The notes: generated by a model not told the origin, from the letters alone. A stretch of DNA of 64,000 nt from Eustoma russellianum (GCA_036186865.1 AP025040.1:38337078-38401077); one strand, 5' to 3'. Counted from the first letter of the stretch, positions 10,130 through 21,561 are shown. Numbers and translations: made by a program.

Positions 10130-13100
10130 TGTAGAGAAAAAGGGGTTTGAGTGATTTTCCAAATACATGATTTAAATGTGCACAAAAACGAGCATAAGAT
10201 AAAACATGCATGATATATATACAAACGTTTACATATATGATACTTGCTATTACTTGCCTTATTTAGCTTATATATTATGTTGCCGTACTAACGAGCCATA
10301 GAAGCGTTAAAGCTTACATCATATGAAACATTTGTTGTGTTATGCTATTTTCAGGTGCCACCATTAATGAACTAAACTAGTTTCATTAAGTGAAGTAATT
10401 AGTTTATTAAACTAAGTAGTTCATTAAAGGAAGCCACATTTGGAAAAGGCACAAAGGCAACAAAGCTAAGGAAGGAAAGTTTTATCCTCCTCCCCTCTTT
10501 AAATGTGACAACGCCATATACATATATAGTTACATATATTTCAGATTTTTGAAAAAGGCACATACACATGTATTCCAACGTACTACCGACACGTTATATA
10601 TTTCACGTACGTACGTTAACATCACACCACTATCTTAACTCATATTTATGAGTTATTCAGGTCTTATATCATAGGAGTATAAGATATGGTGATGACAATT
10701 AAATACGACACTATAAAAGGTTGCTAAACCGAATTGTCGTATCGGGCGAATACCGAACTTTGCCAACGTGTCACGTACTTGCTATAAATAAATGGCCAGC
10801 CCCTATACGTCAAAAGTGATAAAAATTTCGTGCACATGACCATATGTTCGCCAAAAAAATACTTTCCATGTTGGCACACAAACATATCACCCACCTCACC
10901 CACCCACATTAAGGCCAAAATGTGAAGATTCCAAGTTTAATTTTGTCACATGTTAATGGTACCCACTTTAGACCAGCCAAGTGCTGAGATTTATATAGAA
11001 TATATTATATATATTATTTATAACTTAATATTATAACATGTGCAAAAGTTGGAATTAAATTAGAGAAAAATCGGGTATCGATAAATATCGAAAATTCAGT
11101 TTTCGGCTACGCACATAACATGGAACGTTTTTCTTGTACAATCATGTGACACGTATCTAGACAACTTTTTACATATGATATACATCTTAAAGTGTTCTAG
11201 AAAATTAAATTAAGGGCTGATTGGAATATTACATGTGTGTATTATTAAATGTGCACTATTTTATAAAGTTAGCAAAAATGAAATCAGCACATGCATATAC
11301 ATATATACAACCCCCTACAGCTGAGATGGAGCATATGTGGAGCCTTGTTGGCATATTGATTGGTCAGAATCAATCATACATTGTTGTGACATAAAGGAAG
11401 GAGCTACACAAGGTACATTTCAAACAATGTCACATTTGTAACACATGCTGAAAATTTCAGCATGTGTGCATTAACATGGGCGATTTTTCTCACCTTAATG
11501 GCTCATATTTTGTGTCTTGATTAAGATAGATTAATTATAAGACAATTTGGAAGTGTTTAAATATTTTATGGAATAAAGAAAGTGATATTCTTGGATATCA
11601 CACATGCTGAAAATTTCAGCATGTGTGCAATGCATCTAGGCGTTTTAAGGCCTTATTAGTGACTAATTTTTATTCCATAAAAGATGACAATATTGCATAC
11701 TAAATGGTGATTGAATTATCATTTGATTTCTTGGATTAAATCAATGCAAAATAGGCAATATTTTGAACAAAAAGTGAATGTTACACATGCTGAAATTTCA
11801 GCATGTGCAAGAGACATAATGGCCGAAATTTTCATCATATTTTGGAGAAAATTGTCTTGCTTAATTTATGTGATGATCTTGTGAATTATGGCAATTATTT
11901 TATGATGATTTTGGCACATGTTTTAAGTGTTATTCTCAGATTTTCCTAGTCATCAAATGATGACAACATTCAACCAATCATAAAGTGCCAAGTAAGCAAA
12001 GGTTAAATGATCATCCAATAAGAAGGTGCCAAGTAAGCAAGATCATGTCACAATGATGCTACACATTCTCCCAAGGACTTAGAAGACAATTCTCAAGAGG
12101 GGGAGAGCACCAAGGGGTCGGCCATAATGTGATAAAAAGAAGAAAGAAGAGCAAAACAAAAACAAGAACAAGAGTTGCAAGTTCAAAGATCAAAAGTGTT
12201 CTAGCCTTCTTCTTCTACATTCTCTTCTTTCTTCTTTCTTCTTGCAAGCCTATTGTATTCATATATTTCAATCTTGAATAGGCTTGATATAGACCACCAC
12301 ATATTCCATATCTTTGTAAAAGATTGATCAAGGTGTGATCAATCTTCATTCTTGCAAGGTGGTGGTGTTCGTGCAAATTGTATTGAACATACAAGGTTTG
12401 TAAAGAGTTGGAGTTGGTGTGTAACTCCATCAACCCTGTGGTAAGGTGTTTTTGAGTTGTGTGATTAGTGTGAACCAAGGAAGGTGTTCCTTGAAGACTG
12501 GAGTAGGTTGTTGATAACCGAACCAGTATAAAATTCTTGTGTCATTTACTTTCAGCACTGATTTTCTGTTTCAGCACTGTTTACTGTTTTTAATCACGTT
12601 CGTAAAAATATTTCAAAAATTACGAAACTTTCCAAAACATAGCCACATGTTCTAGGGTTCTTTTAGAACAAGTTTCAACCCTTTTGGACAAGTATAAGTC
12701 ATCCAAACGTCCAAAGTTTTGAGACTAGTGCAGTCTGATTTTCAGGCTTACAAAGGTTGAGACTTTGATCGTATTTGACTAACTTCCCAAAAGAATTTTT
12801 CAAAAATGTTTCAACCCATTTAAATATAACATATAGGGGGTTAGTGGTTAAATTTTCAAAGCATTTGGAGTTGTGTACAAATTGAAATTAATTTTTCAAA
12901 TCAGTGTACCGGTTCTGGCAGATTTGCGCAATCTGACCACCAACGATTTTTCAGGGGGGTTAGAGGTTTAATTTTAATCTGAAATTTTTAGGAGATACTC
13001 ATAACATCTGAGTCTAAGTTCTCTCCAAATTTCAGAATTTTTGAAGACCTGAAACCTAGTTTTCAAAACGTTTTAAAACTGGTCCTGAAAAAAAGAATCT

Positions 13101-13206
13101 GTTTTCAGAACTTGAATTGTTCAAGTTTAAAAGAAATTTTAAAAACCACATTTTCCGCACCCACTATTCAACCCCCCCCTTCTAGTGGTGCCTTGCAGAT
13201 CCTACA
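10130..13206 (+). repeat. S2 5' LTR (3.08 kb)
   Basis: Starts TGTAGAGAAAAAGGGG and ends GATCCTACA, two bases before the primer site. From about 10504 it matches 14064-16758. It is related over its length to the S1 LTRs in opposite orientation. No ORF of note is visible. Three long palindromes at 11441-11807 are listed separately. Confidence 0.9.
11441..11807 (+). repeat. Three long near-identical palindromes in the S2 5' LTR
   Basis: Perfect inverted repeats with arms CACATGCTGAAA and TTTCAGCATGTG lie at 11441-11467, 11599-11627 and 11784-11807. They are spaced about 158 and 183 bases and embedded in otherwise dissimilar sequence. The 3' LTR keeps all three, while S1 has only decayed versions. 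They could form hairpins in RNA or bind a dimeric factor; which of these is unknown. Confidence 0.9.
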
Positions 13207-13208
13207 AT

Positions 13209-13220
13209 TGGTATCAGAGC
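13209..13220 (+). promoter_or_regulatory. S2 primer binding site (initiator tRNA-Met)
   Basis: TGGTATCAGAGC, a perfect complement to the plant initiator tRNA-Met 3' end, two bases after the LTR end CTACA. Confidence 0.9.
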
Positions 13221-13262
13221 GCACGGACACTCACAACAAAAGAATCCAACGATCTTAGTGAG

Positions 13263-13988
13263 ATGGCAACCACTAGCGACAAAACCGAGCAAGAAAGTAT
13301 GTCAAGCCAAATGCCTCCACTATTTGAAAATGAGGTAAATTCTGATTCTGACTCAGATTCTGAACTATCTTATGATGATTTATATGTTGAATATCTTGAA
13401 TTACATAAGTTTTCTAGAACTCTTGCAAAACAAAAGAAGCGATTAATTGAAGACAAGAAGATGTTAGAATCTTCTAACGAAAATCTTGTCGCTCAATTAA
13501 ACGATTCTAGAGAAGAGTCATCATGCATCATCAATGCATTAAAGACAGAGATTTCATCATTGACCATGCAAAATAATGAAATGAAATCCGAGATTTCAAG
13601 TTTGAAATCAAGGAATGCGGATGTAGAGAAAAAGGTGAAACAATTTAACACAAGAACAAACATGCTAGATCACATCATTTCTTCTCAAAAGCATGATAGT
13701 GACAAAACCGGACTAGGATACGTTGAGAAAAGTAAGCCACAAAATAAACCAACCAAATTCATCCCATCTAAGAAAATAGATGCATCAAAGACATATGTGG
13801 CATCTAAGAAGACGCATAGGCCTTTTCTTATGACATCTCAACGTGCTTCTTCTTCACATCATGCAAAATATAATTATGTGCCATATAGAAAGCCACTGAT
13901 GCATATGCGACATTCATATCATAAAAATGCATCTAGATCACTCCCCGTGCATGCAAACAAAAAAACGAAAACCATACTATATGCATGA
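13263..13988 (+). CDS. S2 gag-derived ORF lacking capsid and zinc knuckle, 241 aa
   Basis: The ORF is open from the ATG at 13263, the start shared with S1 (MATTS). After about 23 N-terminal residues (ending PPLFENEV) it passes directly into the acidic SDSDSDSELSYDD stretch, then a strong coiled coil (roughly residues 45-130, heptads rich in Leu, Glu and Lys), the DKTGLGY motif and a basic Ser/His/Tyr/Lys-rich tail. Compared with S1, the capsid (UBN2) and CX2CX4HX4C segments have been removed in frame and no stop has been gained in the rest. The tail loses frame near 13963: the S1-like continuation MHDGILGQR runs in another frame into the N gap. It may be only a passive remnant, or a short protein able to join a partner's particles; the sequence does not decide. 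Confidence 0.65.
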   Translation: MATTSDKTEQESMSSQMPPLFENEVNSDSDSDSELSYDDLYVEYLELHKFSRTLAKQKKRLIEDKKMLESSNENLVAQLNDSREESSCIINALKTEISSLTMQNNEMKSEISSLKSRNADVEKKVKQFNTRTNMLDHIISSQKHDSDKTGLGYVEKSKPQNKPTKFIPSKKIDASKTYVASKKTHRPFLMTSQRASSSHHAKYNYVPYRKPLMHMRHSYHKNASRSLPVHANKKTKTILYA

Positions 13989-14053
13989 TGGGATTCTTGG
14001 CCAAAGGCCAAACGCATTTGCTCCCAACGGATACTATGTTGCATTTTCATCAT

Positions 14054-14063
14054 NNNNNNNNNN
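14054..14063. other. Assembly gap (10 N) inside S2
   Basis: Ten N bases join gag tail sequence directly to LTR position about 375. Comparison with the 5' LTR and with S1 shows that the gap stands for more than 10 bases: the end of the internal region, the polypurine tracts and about 370 bases of LTR. Confidence 0.95.
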
Positions 14064-16758
14064 ATGTGACACGCCATATACATATATATTACATATATTT
14101 TCAGATTTTTGAAAAAGGCACATACACATGTATTCCAACGTACTACCGACACGTTATATATTTCACGTACGTACGTTAACGTCACACCACTATACTTAAC
14201 TCATATTTATGAGTATATTCAGGTCTTATATCATATGATATAAGATATGGTGATGACAAATTAAATACGACACGATAAAAGGTTCTAAACCGAAATTGTC
14301 GTATCGGGCGAATACCGAAACTTTGCCAACGTGTCACGTACTTGCCATAAATAAATGGCCAGCCCCTATACTTCAAAAAGTGATAAAAATTTCGTGCGCA
14401 TGACCATATGTTCAGCCAAAAATACTTTCCATGTTGGCACACACATATCACCCCACATTAAGGCCAAAATGTGAAGATTCCAGTTTAATTTTGTCACATG
14501 TTAATGGTACCACTTTAGACCAGCCAAGTGCTGAGATTTATAGTATATATTATATATATTATGTATAACATAATATATATAACATGTGCAAAAGTTGGAA
14601 TTTAAATTAGAGAAAAATCGGGTAATCGATAAATATCGAAAATTCGGTTTTCTACGCACATAACATGGAACGTTTTTCTTGTACATCATGTGACACGTAT
14701 CTAGACACTTTTTACATATGATATACATCTTAAAGTGTTCTAGAAAATTAAATTAAGGGCTGATTGGAATATTACATGTGTGTATTATTAAATGTGCACT
14801 ATTTATAAAGTTAGCAAAATGAAATTCAGCACATGCATATACATATATACACGCCCCTACAGCTGAGATGGAGCATATGTGGAGCCTTTTTGGCATATTG
14901 ATTGGTCAAGAATCAATCATACATTGTTGGTGACATAAAGGAAGGAGCTACACAAGGTAACATTTCAAACAATGTCACATTTGTAACACATGCTGAAAAT
15001 TTCAGCATGTGTGCATTAACATGGGCGATTTTCTCACCTTAATGGCTCATATTTTGTGTCTTGATTAAGATGGATTAATTATAAGACAATTTGGAAGTGT
15101 TTTAAATATTTTATGGAATAAAGAAAGTGATATTCTTGGATATCACACATGCTGAAAATTTCAGCATGTGTGCAATGCATCTAGGCGTTTTTAAGGCCTT
15201 ATTAGTGACTAATTTTTATTCCATAAAAGATGACAATATTGCATACTAAATGGTGATTGAATTATCATTTGATTTCTTGGATTAAATCAATGCAAAATAG
15301 GCAATATTTTGAACAAAAAGTGAATGTTACACATGCTGAAATTTCAGCATGTGCAAGAGACATAATGGCCGAAATTTTCATCATATTTTGGAGAAAATTG
15401 TCTTGCTTAATTTATGTGATGATCTTGTGAATTATGACAATTATTTTATGATGATTTTGGCACATGTTTTAAGTGTTATTCTCAGATTTTCCTAGTCATC
15501 AAATGATGACAACATTCAACCATCATAAAGTGCCAGTAAGCAAAGGTTAAATGATCATCCAATAAGAAGGTGCCAAGTAAGCAAGATCATGTCACGATGA
15601 TGCTACAACATTCTCCCAAGGACTTAGAAGACAATTTTCAAGAGGGGTAGAGCACCAAGGGGTTGGCCATAATGTGATAAAAAGAAGAAAGAAGAGCAAA
15701 ACAAAAACAAGAACAAGAGTTGCAAGTTCAAAGATCAAAAGTGTTCTAGCCTTCTTCTTCTACATTCTTTTTCTTTCGTTCTTCTTGTAAGCCTATTGTA
15801 TTCATATCTTTAAATCTTGAATAGGCTTGATATAGACCACCACATATTCCATATCTTTGTAAAAGATTGATTAAGGTGTGATCAATCTTCATTCTTGCAA
15901 GGTGGTGGTGTTCGTAGCAAATTGTATTGAACATACAAGGTTTGTAAAGGGTTGGAGTTGGTGTGTAACTCCATCAACCCTGTGGTAAGGTGTTTTTGAG
16001 TTGTGTGATTAGTGTGAACCAAGGAAGGTGTTTCTTGAAGACTGGAGTAGGTTGTTGATAATCGAACCAGTATAAAATTCTTGGTGTCATTTACTTTCAG
16101 CACTGATTTTCTGTTGCAGCACTGTTTACTGTTTTTAATCACGTTCGTAAAAATAGTAAACGAATTTCAAAAATTACGAAACTTTCAGAAAACATAGCCA
16201 CATGTTCTAGGGTTCTTTTGGAACAAGTTTCAACCCTTTTGGACAAGTATAAGTCATCCAAACGTCCAAAGTTCTGAGACTAGTGCAGTCTGATTTTCAG
16301 GCTTGCAAAGGTTGAGACTTTGATCGTATTTGACTAACTTTCCAAAAGAATTTGTCAAAACTGTTTCAAAACCATTTAAAGATAACATATAAGGGGTTAG
16401 TGGTTAAATTTTCAAAGCATTTGGAGTTGTGTACAAATTGGAATTAATTTTTCAAATCAGTGTATCGAAACTGGCAGATTTGCGCAATCTGACCACCAAC
16501 GATTTTTCAGGGGGTTAGAGGTTTAATTTTAATCTGAAATTTTTAGTAGATACTCATAACATCTGAGTCTAAGTTCTCTCCAAATTTCAGAATTTTTGAA
16601 GACCTGAAACCTAGTTTTCAAAACGTTTTAAAACTGGTCCTGAAAAAAGAATCTGTTTTCAGAACTTGAATTGTTCAAGTTTAAAGAAATTTTAAAAACC
16701 ACATTTTCCGCACCCACTATTCAACCCCCCCTTCTAGTGGTGCCTTGCAGATCCTACA
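14064..16758 (+). repeat. S2 3' LTR (first ~370 bases lost in the gap)
   Basis: Collinear with 10504-13206 at high identity by eye. Palindromes recur at about 14985-15012, 15144-15172 and 15329-15352, and a 20-22 base palindrome with core ATATCATATGATAT at about 14223-14244. It ends GATCCTACA at 16758, followed by the duplication CCTAC. Confidence 0.9.
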
Positions 16759-16763
16759 CCTAC

Positions 16764-18353
16764 AACTTTATGGCCTATTCTAAACTCCAATCTCAGTTCA
16801 AGGCGTTTGCCACAAAGTTGGATACCATTTCAGTGCCTAGGGATATCAATGAAGCTTTAACAATAACACATTGAAGACAGACAATGAATGAGGAAATGAG
16901 TACTCTACTTAAGGCTAATGTCTGGAAACTCACACCATTGCCTAAGGGAACAAAACCAATAAGGTGTAAGTGGATATTCACCGTTATGTATCACTCTGAT
17001 GGCACTCTTAATAGGTACAGGGCCAGACTAGTGGCTAGAGGCTTTACTCAAACATATGGAATATATTACTTAGAAACTTTCGTCCCTGTTGCAAATCTAA
17101 ATACAATAAAAATAATATTCTCATTAGCTGCAAATCTTGATTGGAACTTATATCAACTTGACATTAAGAATGCATTTTTAAATGGAGAACTTCAGGAAGA
17201 AGTTTACATGAGCATCCCATTAGGCTTTAAGAATGAGATGCATAGTGATATGGTGTCCAAACTCAATAGATCACTCTATGGCTTGAAAGAGTCTCCTAGA
17301 ATATGGTTCCAAAAGTTCACATGTGTTGTAAAAAGATAGTGGTTTCAACATTGCCATAGTGGTCACACACTATTCCCATATAGGCTCTTGAAAGAAAAAT
17401 TACACTGTTAACTATGTATGTTGATGATATAATAGTTAGAGTAATAATCTAGAAGGCATAAAGAAGACCAAGAGGCTACTGTCAAAACAGTATGAAGTCA
17501 AAGACCTTGGACAACTCAAATACTTTCTAAGAATGGAAGTAGCCAGATTTAGTTTAGGAATGAGTATCTCACAAAGAAAGTATGTCCTTGGTTTACTAAC
17601 AGAAGATGTTGGGTTTTAAAACCTGCTCCAATGAACCATGATATAGATCTAAGGAAATCAGTGATCAAACACCTACTGATAAAGTAAGATTCCAAAGATC
17701 AATAAGCATGCTAATATACTTGTCACACACTACAACCTGGCATTGGTTATGCAGTGAGTTTTATTAACCAATTCATGCATAAACCTAGTGATGAGCACTT
17801 TAAAACTGCTATAAAATTCTCAGGTACTTGACGGGGTCACCAGACCAGGGATTACATTTCAAGAAATTAGAAGGTAGATCTATTGCTGTTGATACATATG
17901 CTGATTGGGCTTGTTATAAGACATACAGAAGGTCAACCACTGGATACTTCACTTATGTATGTGAATTACACGGAGGAGTAAGAAATAACCACTTGTGGCA
18001 AGAAGCAGTTCAGAAGCAGAATTAAGAGCGTGGGCATTGGGAGTCTGTAAAGGATTGTGGCTAAAAAGGATTCTAAATGAACTTGGACAAATATTGGACA
18101 AACCAATGCAATGTACTATGATAACATATCTGTTATCCATATGACTAAAAATCCGATTCAACACGAAAAGTCCAAGCATGTAGAGATCGATAGACACTTC
18201 ATGCGACAAAAGATGGAAGACAAAACTATCAACCTCGAGTATATTCCTACAAAGACATAGTTGGCTGATCTCCTCACCAAACCAGTCTCTATCAAAGTCT
18301 TTCGAGCGTTATTATCTAAGCTTGGTTGTGTCAATATCTACAGCCAAGCTTGA
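16764..18353 (+). pseudogene. Copia A pol: reverse transcriptase and RNase H, decayed
   Basis: This is the distal half of a Ty1/copia polyprotein. Visible parts: the segment before RT (NFMAYSKLQSQFKAFATKL); RT N-terminus (KWIFTV, RYRARLVARGFTQ, then QLDIKNAFLNGELQEEVYM and SLYGLKESPRIW, in 16884-17339); YVDD active site (17417-17428); and RNase H pieces (TYADWACYKTYRRSTTGY, 17880-17945), ending in a KLGCVNIYSQA-like tail and TGA at 18351-18353. Stops and frameshifts occur near 16872, 17337, 17445 and 17610 and after 18023. The upstream gag, protease and integrase are missing except for 10094-10129. The motif QHEKSKHVEIDRHFM in a broken frame groups it with B1 rather than with the Sirevirus elements. 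Confidence 0.85.
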
Positions 18354-18630
18354 GGGGGTGTCGAAAGTATTCGGAATAATCAGAGGTAGAAGGAAAGAAT
18401 CACATACAATATCCTAGAAAGATACCAATTAGTAGTAGTTACTTTCTTCCTAAATTAAAGGGATCCTGCTGCTTCTATTTTTGAATTGTTTCCATAGTTA
18501 ATAGATATTACACTATTCCGGCCAGCACTCAACCTCTATCCGGCATTTACTCAGTCTCTAATTAAGGATATGAGTAGCCATTTTGTACCACTATCCAAAG
18601 ACATATGAAATACATTTCTACTTTCAATTG
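18354..18630 (+). repeat. Copia A polypurine tract and 3' LTR
   Basis: The tract TTGAGGGGG just before 18359 is followed by TGTCGAAAGTATTCGG, a typical LTR start. The LTR seems to end around 18627-18636 (candidate ends TACTTTCA or CTTAGACA). The other LTR is not in the window, so the end is not fixed and no duplication could be checked. Confidence 0.6.
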
Positions 18631-18636
18631 CCTTAG

Positions 18637-19179
18637 ACATCAGGCATAGCCGCTTCAGCTTCCCCGATCTGAGTAAAGCTAGTTATGTTCCCCTGCTCCA
18701 GTAGCATACCAAAGGGGAGAAAGAAAAAGAAGATAAGAAAAAGGGCCAATGACGGAAAAAGGGGTTTGAGACAACTCTCCAGGAAAGACTCCACATGCAA
18801 TAAAAGAAGTAACTACTGGTTGGGGGAGAGAAAGCAATGAATTACAACTTTTGCTAATCAAGGAAAAGCAAAGGAAATGCAAGATGGACAGGATTTCACC
18901 TTCACATCACGGTAATGGACAAAGACAATGTGTGTGAGTTATGTGGAAGGACATAGAATAATAAGATTGAGCCGATATCGTTGTTGGAGAGAGAAGCCAT
19001 TAATAACTCGAACTTCCAAAGTAATAGAACATAAGTCAATATACTTTACAAGAAGTCCTTCCTGTATCAGTAGTCCTAGCAATCCAGAGTAACTTATACT
19101 TGCTCTTGTCAGTAGTGTGTTAGGGTGCGAATTGATCAAGAGGAACACCTTTTAAGTTGCAAAGACGCAAACATAACAG
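18637..19179. other. Unassigned stretch between A and G2
   Basis: About 540 bases with no recognisable coding sequence. Short minus-strand ORFs (18679-18882, 18939-19148) have no known motif. Purine-rich runs occur near 18710-18750. It may be degraded gypsy sequence of G2 or an older insertion; I see no feature that decides. Confidence 0.3.
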
Positions 19180-19356
19180 CTCAAAATTGGATCGTTCCTC
19201 TACTTCACAATCTGGATCGTAGATCGCAAAGACTAGGTATTGAGACACCGGGTCATCTCCTATGTTAAAGTTTAGTGGACCAATCATACCGAGCGCGAGA
19301 CGACTTGGGAGCTCGAGGAGCAGATGCGAGAGAGATATACACATCTCTTCGAATAA
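19180..19356 (+). pseudogene. G2: C-terminal end of Ty3/gypsy chromovirus pol
   Basis: The frame starting at 19210 gives IVDRK, then RHRVISYVKV, WTNHTERETTWELEEQMR and ERYTHLF before a stop at 19354-19356, with two internal stops. This matches the signature that ends plant Tekay/Del chromovirus polyproteins: a DR..LR....PxVKVxW chromodomain-like stretch, then A/TWExExxMRxxYPxLF. Only this tail is left. Protease, RT and integrase are absent or unrecognisable upstream. Its position 47 bases before an LTR start and its orientation fit a 3' end of an element. The identification rests on motif order and looks firm. Confidence 0.75.
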
Positions 19357-19387
19357 GGTACGTCAAGTTTAAAGGACGAAACTTTTT

Positions 19388-19402
19388 GTAAGGTGGGTAG
19401 GA
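19388..19402 (+). promoter_or_regulatory. G2 polypurine tract
   Basis: The purine-rich run GTAAGGTGGGTAGGA directly precedes the LTR start TGTTACAACC at 19403, as expected for plus-strand priming. Confidence 0.6.
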
Positions 19403-20917
19403 TGTTACAACCGTAATTTGAAAAAAAAGAAAAAAAAATAAAGGAGATAAAGATAAAAATGAAAAAACCAAATCAAATCCTAACCTCCTTAATCTATTCC
19501 TAATTTCCCCCTCTCTCTCCCTTTATCTCCCAAACCATACTCCCTCCCTTCCCCTTAACCCTCAGCTGCCCCTCCCAAATAGAAGAAAAGAAAAAAAAGA
19601 AACAAATAACACACACACACTAACAACTTTGGATCAAAGAAGAAGGAAGTAGGAAGAGTAAAGAAGAAGAAGAAGGGGGTAAGGAGGAGCTAGTCTACAT
19701 TATCGTCGTTCTCTCGGTTATCGTCTTGAAACTACGAGTTTAAGGTAGGTGGCTCTTCCCCCTCAAACGGATATGATACATGCATGCTTTAATGGTATAT
19801 AAACGTTATTCCTTGTTTTTATTTGTTTAAGATGTAAATTTTATATTTGTTTATATTAGGGAAAGCATGAGGTGATTGGTCCATGGCTGCTATGTGCGTG
19901 TATGTGTATGAATTTGACGGTAGGATGGGATTAAATTAAGAATGCCCTTAAATTAATTCAAAAGATTAGAAATTTTCATAGTTGTTTAAAATTTCGTTTT
20001 GGCCTTACAATAGGTTCATATAGGTTGGAAATAGGGAAAAATTCAATATGGAGTTGAAAATCCAGCCTGGAAACAACTGAGAGTAGGCCTCACGCGCTGG
20101 GCGTGCAGCGCACGCAATGTTTGCAGCAAAAATAAAAAAAGAAAAGGGTCGCGCTACGGGCTACGAGTCTCAGACGCTCGAGTGAAATTGATTATGGTGT
20201 ACGGGCTACGAGCACTCGGTTGTGGTGGATCATGGTGTATGGGCCACGGGCATCGGTCAGGGTGGATTGTAGTGTACGGGCTACAGGCATCCAGTCAATC
20301 TAAGGATCATGCATTGCATGTAGGACTAGGGACATATTGCGTGACATGATTTTTGCTACGTGTGACACGTTGATGAAGGCATGCATCACGTAGTCGCATA
20401 TTTTTATGTGGAGTGCTTTACTTACCGCATTTACCTTATTTTATGCATGTTATATCACATTTATGTGCTATGTGGTTATATTATTTCGGTATGCACGTTT
20501 TTGTATTGATTTGAGACGGGCATCTACTGGGTGATTTTTGTCACTCACTCCTACTTTCCGAGGTGAGCCGGATAAGGACTACGAGCACATCTTTGTTGAG
20601 GACGGGACGGATATAGCAGAGTGGGCTGGTTGATAGCTGCATCTAAGATATGAGGGGGACCCTGCAGCTGATTGTTCTTATTTATCTTTTGAGGATTTTC
20701 GCAGACTTCTTTATTACTTTTATTATCGGGATTTTTATTCAGTAATGTAAAGACGTTTATTTGAGTTTAATCTCAGTTATAATTTTATGTTTCCACAGAA
20801 AAAAATTTTACGTCGTTCTCGACATTTATGAAGTTGATTCGACGTCTTGTATTCTCCTTAGCGAGATACGGCGGGTGCACTGTTTCCGATGCTAGTGCTC
20901 AGGAGCGGAGCGCTACA
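19403..20917 (+). repeat. G2 3' LTR of the gypsy element (1.5 kb)
   Basis: Starts TGTTACAACCGTAATTTG after the polypurine tract and ends GGAGCGGAGCGCTACA. Its 3' part holds the blocks CGGGTGCACTG and GGGTGATTTTTGTCACTCAC, which recur, reversed, in G1 and G3. A pyrimidine-rich stretch at 19490-19580 resembles the G1 region near 8630. A tandem array lies at 20140-20290. No matching 5' LTR is present, so the element is truncated on its 5' side. Confidence 0.75.
20140..20290 (+). repeat. Degenerate tandem repeat inside the G2 LTR
   Basis: Three to four imperfect copies of a unit of about 47-50 bases centred on GGTGTACGGGCTACGAGCA. It lies about 0.65-0.75 kb from the LTR 3' end, as do the arrays of G1 and G3. 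Confidence 0.65.
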
Positions 20918-20993
20918 GAAACACTGAAATTGAAACAAGAAATCTGGAGTAATGATAGCACGTCAATGCATCTAATTCTCCTGGATGTCCTTG
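20918..20993 (-). other. Flank between G2 and B1, possible continuation of the host 3' region
   Basis: These 76 bases, the last five of which (CCTTG, 20989-20993) are the B1 target-site duplication, joined the sequence at 35437 before B1 inserted. They may be distal 3' UTR or downstream DNA of the candidate host gene whose last exon is at 35761-35945. No signal confirms a transcript end. Confidence 0.35.
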
Positions 20994-21549
20994 TGTAGAA
21001 ATAAATTCAGCTGAGGTGTGCCGAGCTGAACTAAAGAAGGAAGACCTGGATGAAGGTGTGCCTAGCTAAACTAAAGAAGGCGGGCCTGGACGAAGGTGTG
21101 CGAGCTGAACTAGCCCGACCTGGACGAAGGCCAGGACAAAGCTAGGAAGTGACTGTCAATCAGCCAAGCTGATCTGAACAGGAGAGCAGGATTAAGGTGA
21201 TAAAAATGGAAGGATGAACTGAGCTGAAGAAGACCAGACATGCTGAAGAAGACGAAGTGAAGAAAGTGCTGAGCCGAGCTGACGAGGTGAAGCACAATCA
21301 AGGTAGCAGCGCAACAGGCTGAGCTGTTATACTTAGGTGTGTAAATATTGTAACTTTGGACTGTACATAGCAGAGCTGTATTGGTAACTAGTCGTTACCA
21401 CAGCCGTTGTAATTAACAGTAGACTGATAGTGACTACTGTTCAAGTGGTAAAATAGCTGTTAGAAGTAGCTTTCCACCCCTATGAAAGGGATACAACCTT
21501 ATAAATTGTTTTTAACTTGAATGAATGCAAATTCTTTCAATATTCAACA
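20994..21549 (+). repeat. B1 5' LTR (556 bp)
   Basis: Runs from TGTAGAAATAAATTCAGC to TTCAATATTCAACA. A clustered motif (GAGCTGAACTAAAGAAGG...GACCTGGACGAAGG) recurs three times in the first 150 bases. A TATA-like AACCTTATAAATTG lies near 21490. Confidence 0.9.
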
Positions 21550-21561
21550 TGGTATCATAGC
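21550..21561 (+). promoter_or_regulatory. B1 primer binding site
   Basis: TGGTATCATAGC differs from the initiator tRNA-Met complement TGGTATCAGAGC at one base and starts directly after the LTR. Confidence 0.85.

Larger units (their letters stand above)
10130..16758 (+). mobile_element. S2: complete gag-only Sirevirus-like element, duplication CCTAC
   Basis: Both LTRs (10130-13206 and the partial one ending 16758) flank a short internal region that holds only a gag-derived ORF. The termini are TGTAG...CTACA, and 5-bp duplications CCTAC lie at 10125-10129 and 16759-16763. A run of 10 N (14054-14063) hides the end of the internal region and about the first 370 bases of the 3' LTR. The element lacks all enzymes and, unlike S1, also lacks the capsid and zinc knuckle. 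The visible parts of the two LTRs are very similar, which points to a fairly recent insertion. Confidence 0.85.

Noticed and set aside
18679..18882. 67-aa minus ORF as a host exon
   Set aside because: No convincing splice sites or motif, and surrounded by retroelement sequence.
20918..20922. GAAAC as target-site duplication of G2
   Set aside because: No matching five bases precede the 3' LTR, which is expected since internal sequence lies there and the 5' LTR is missing.
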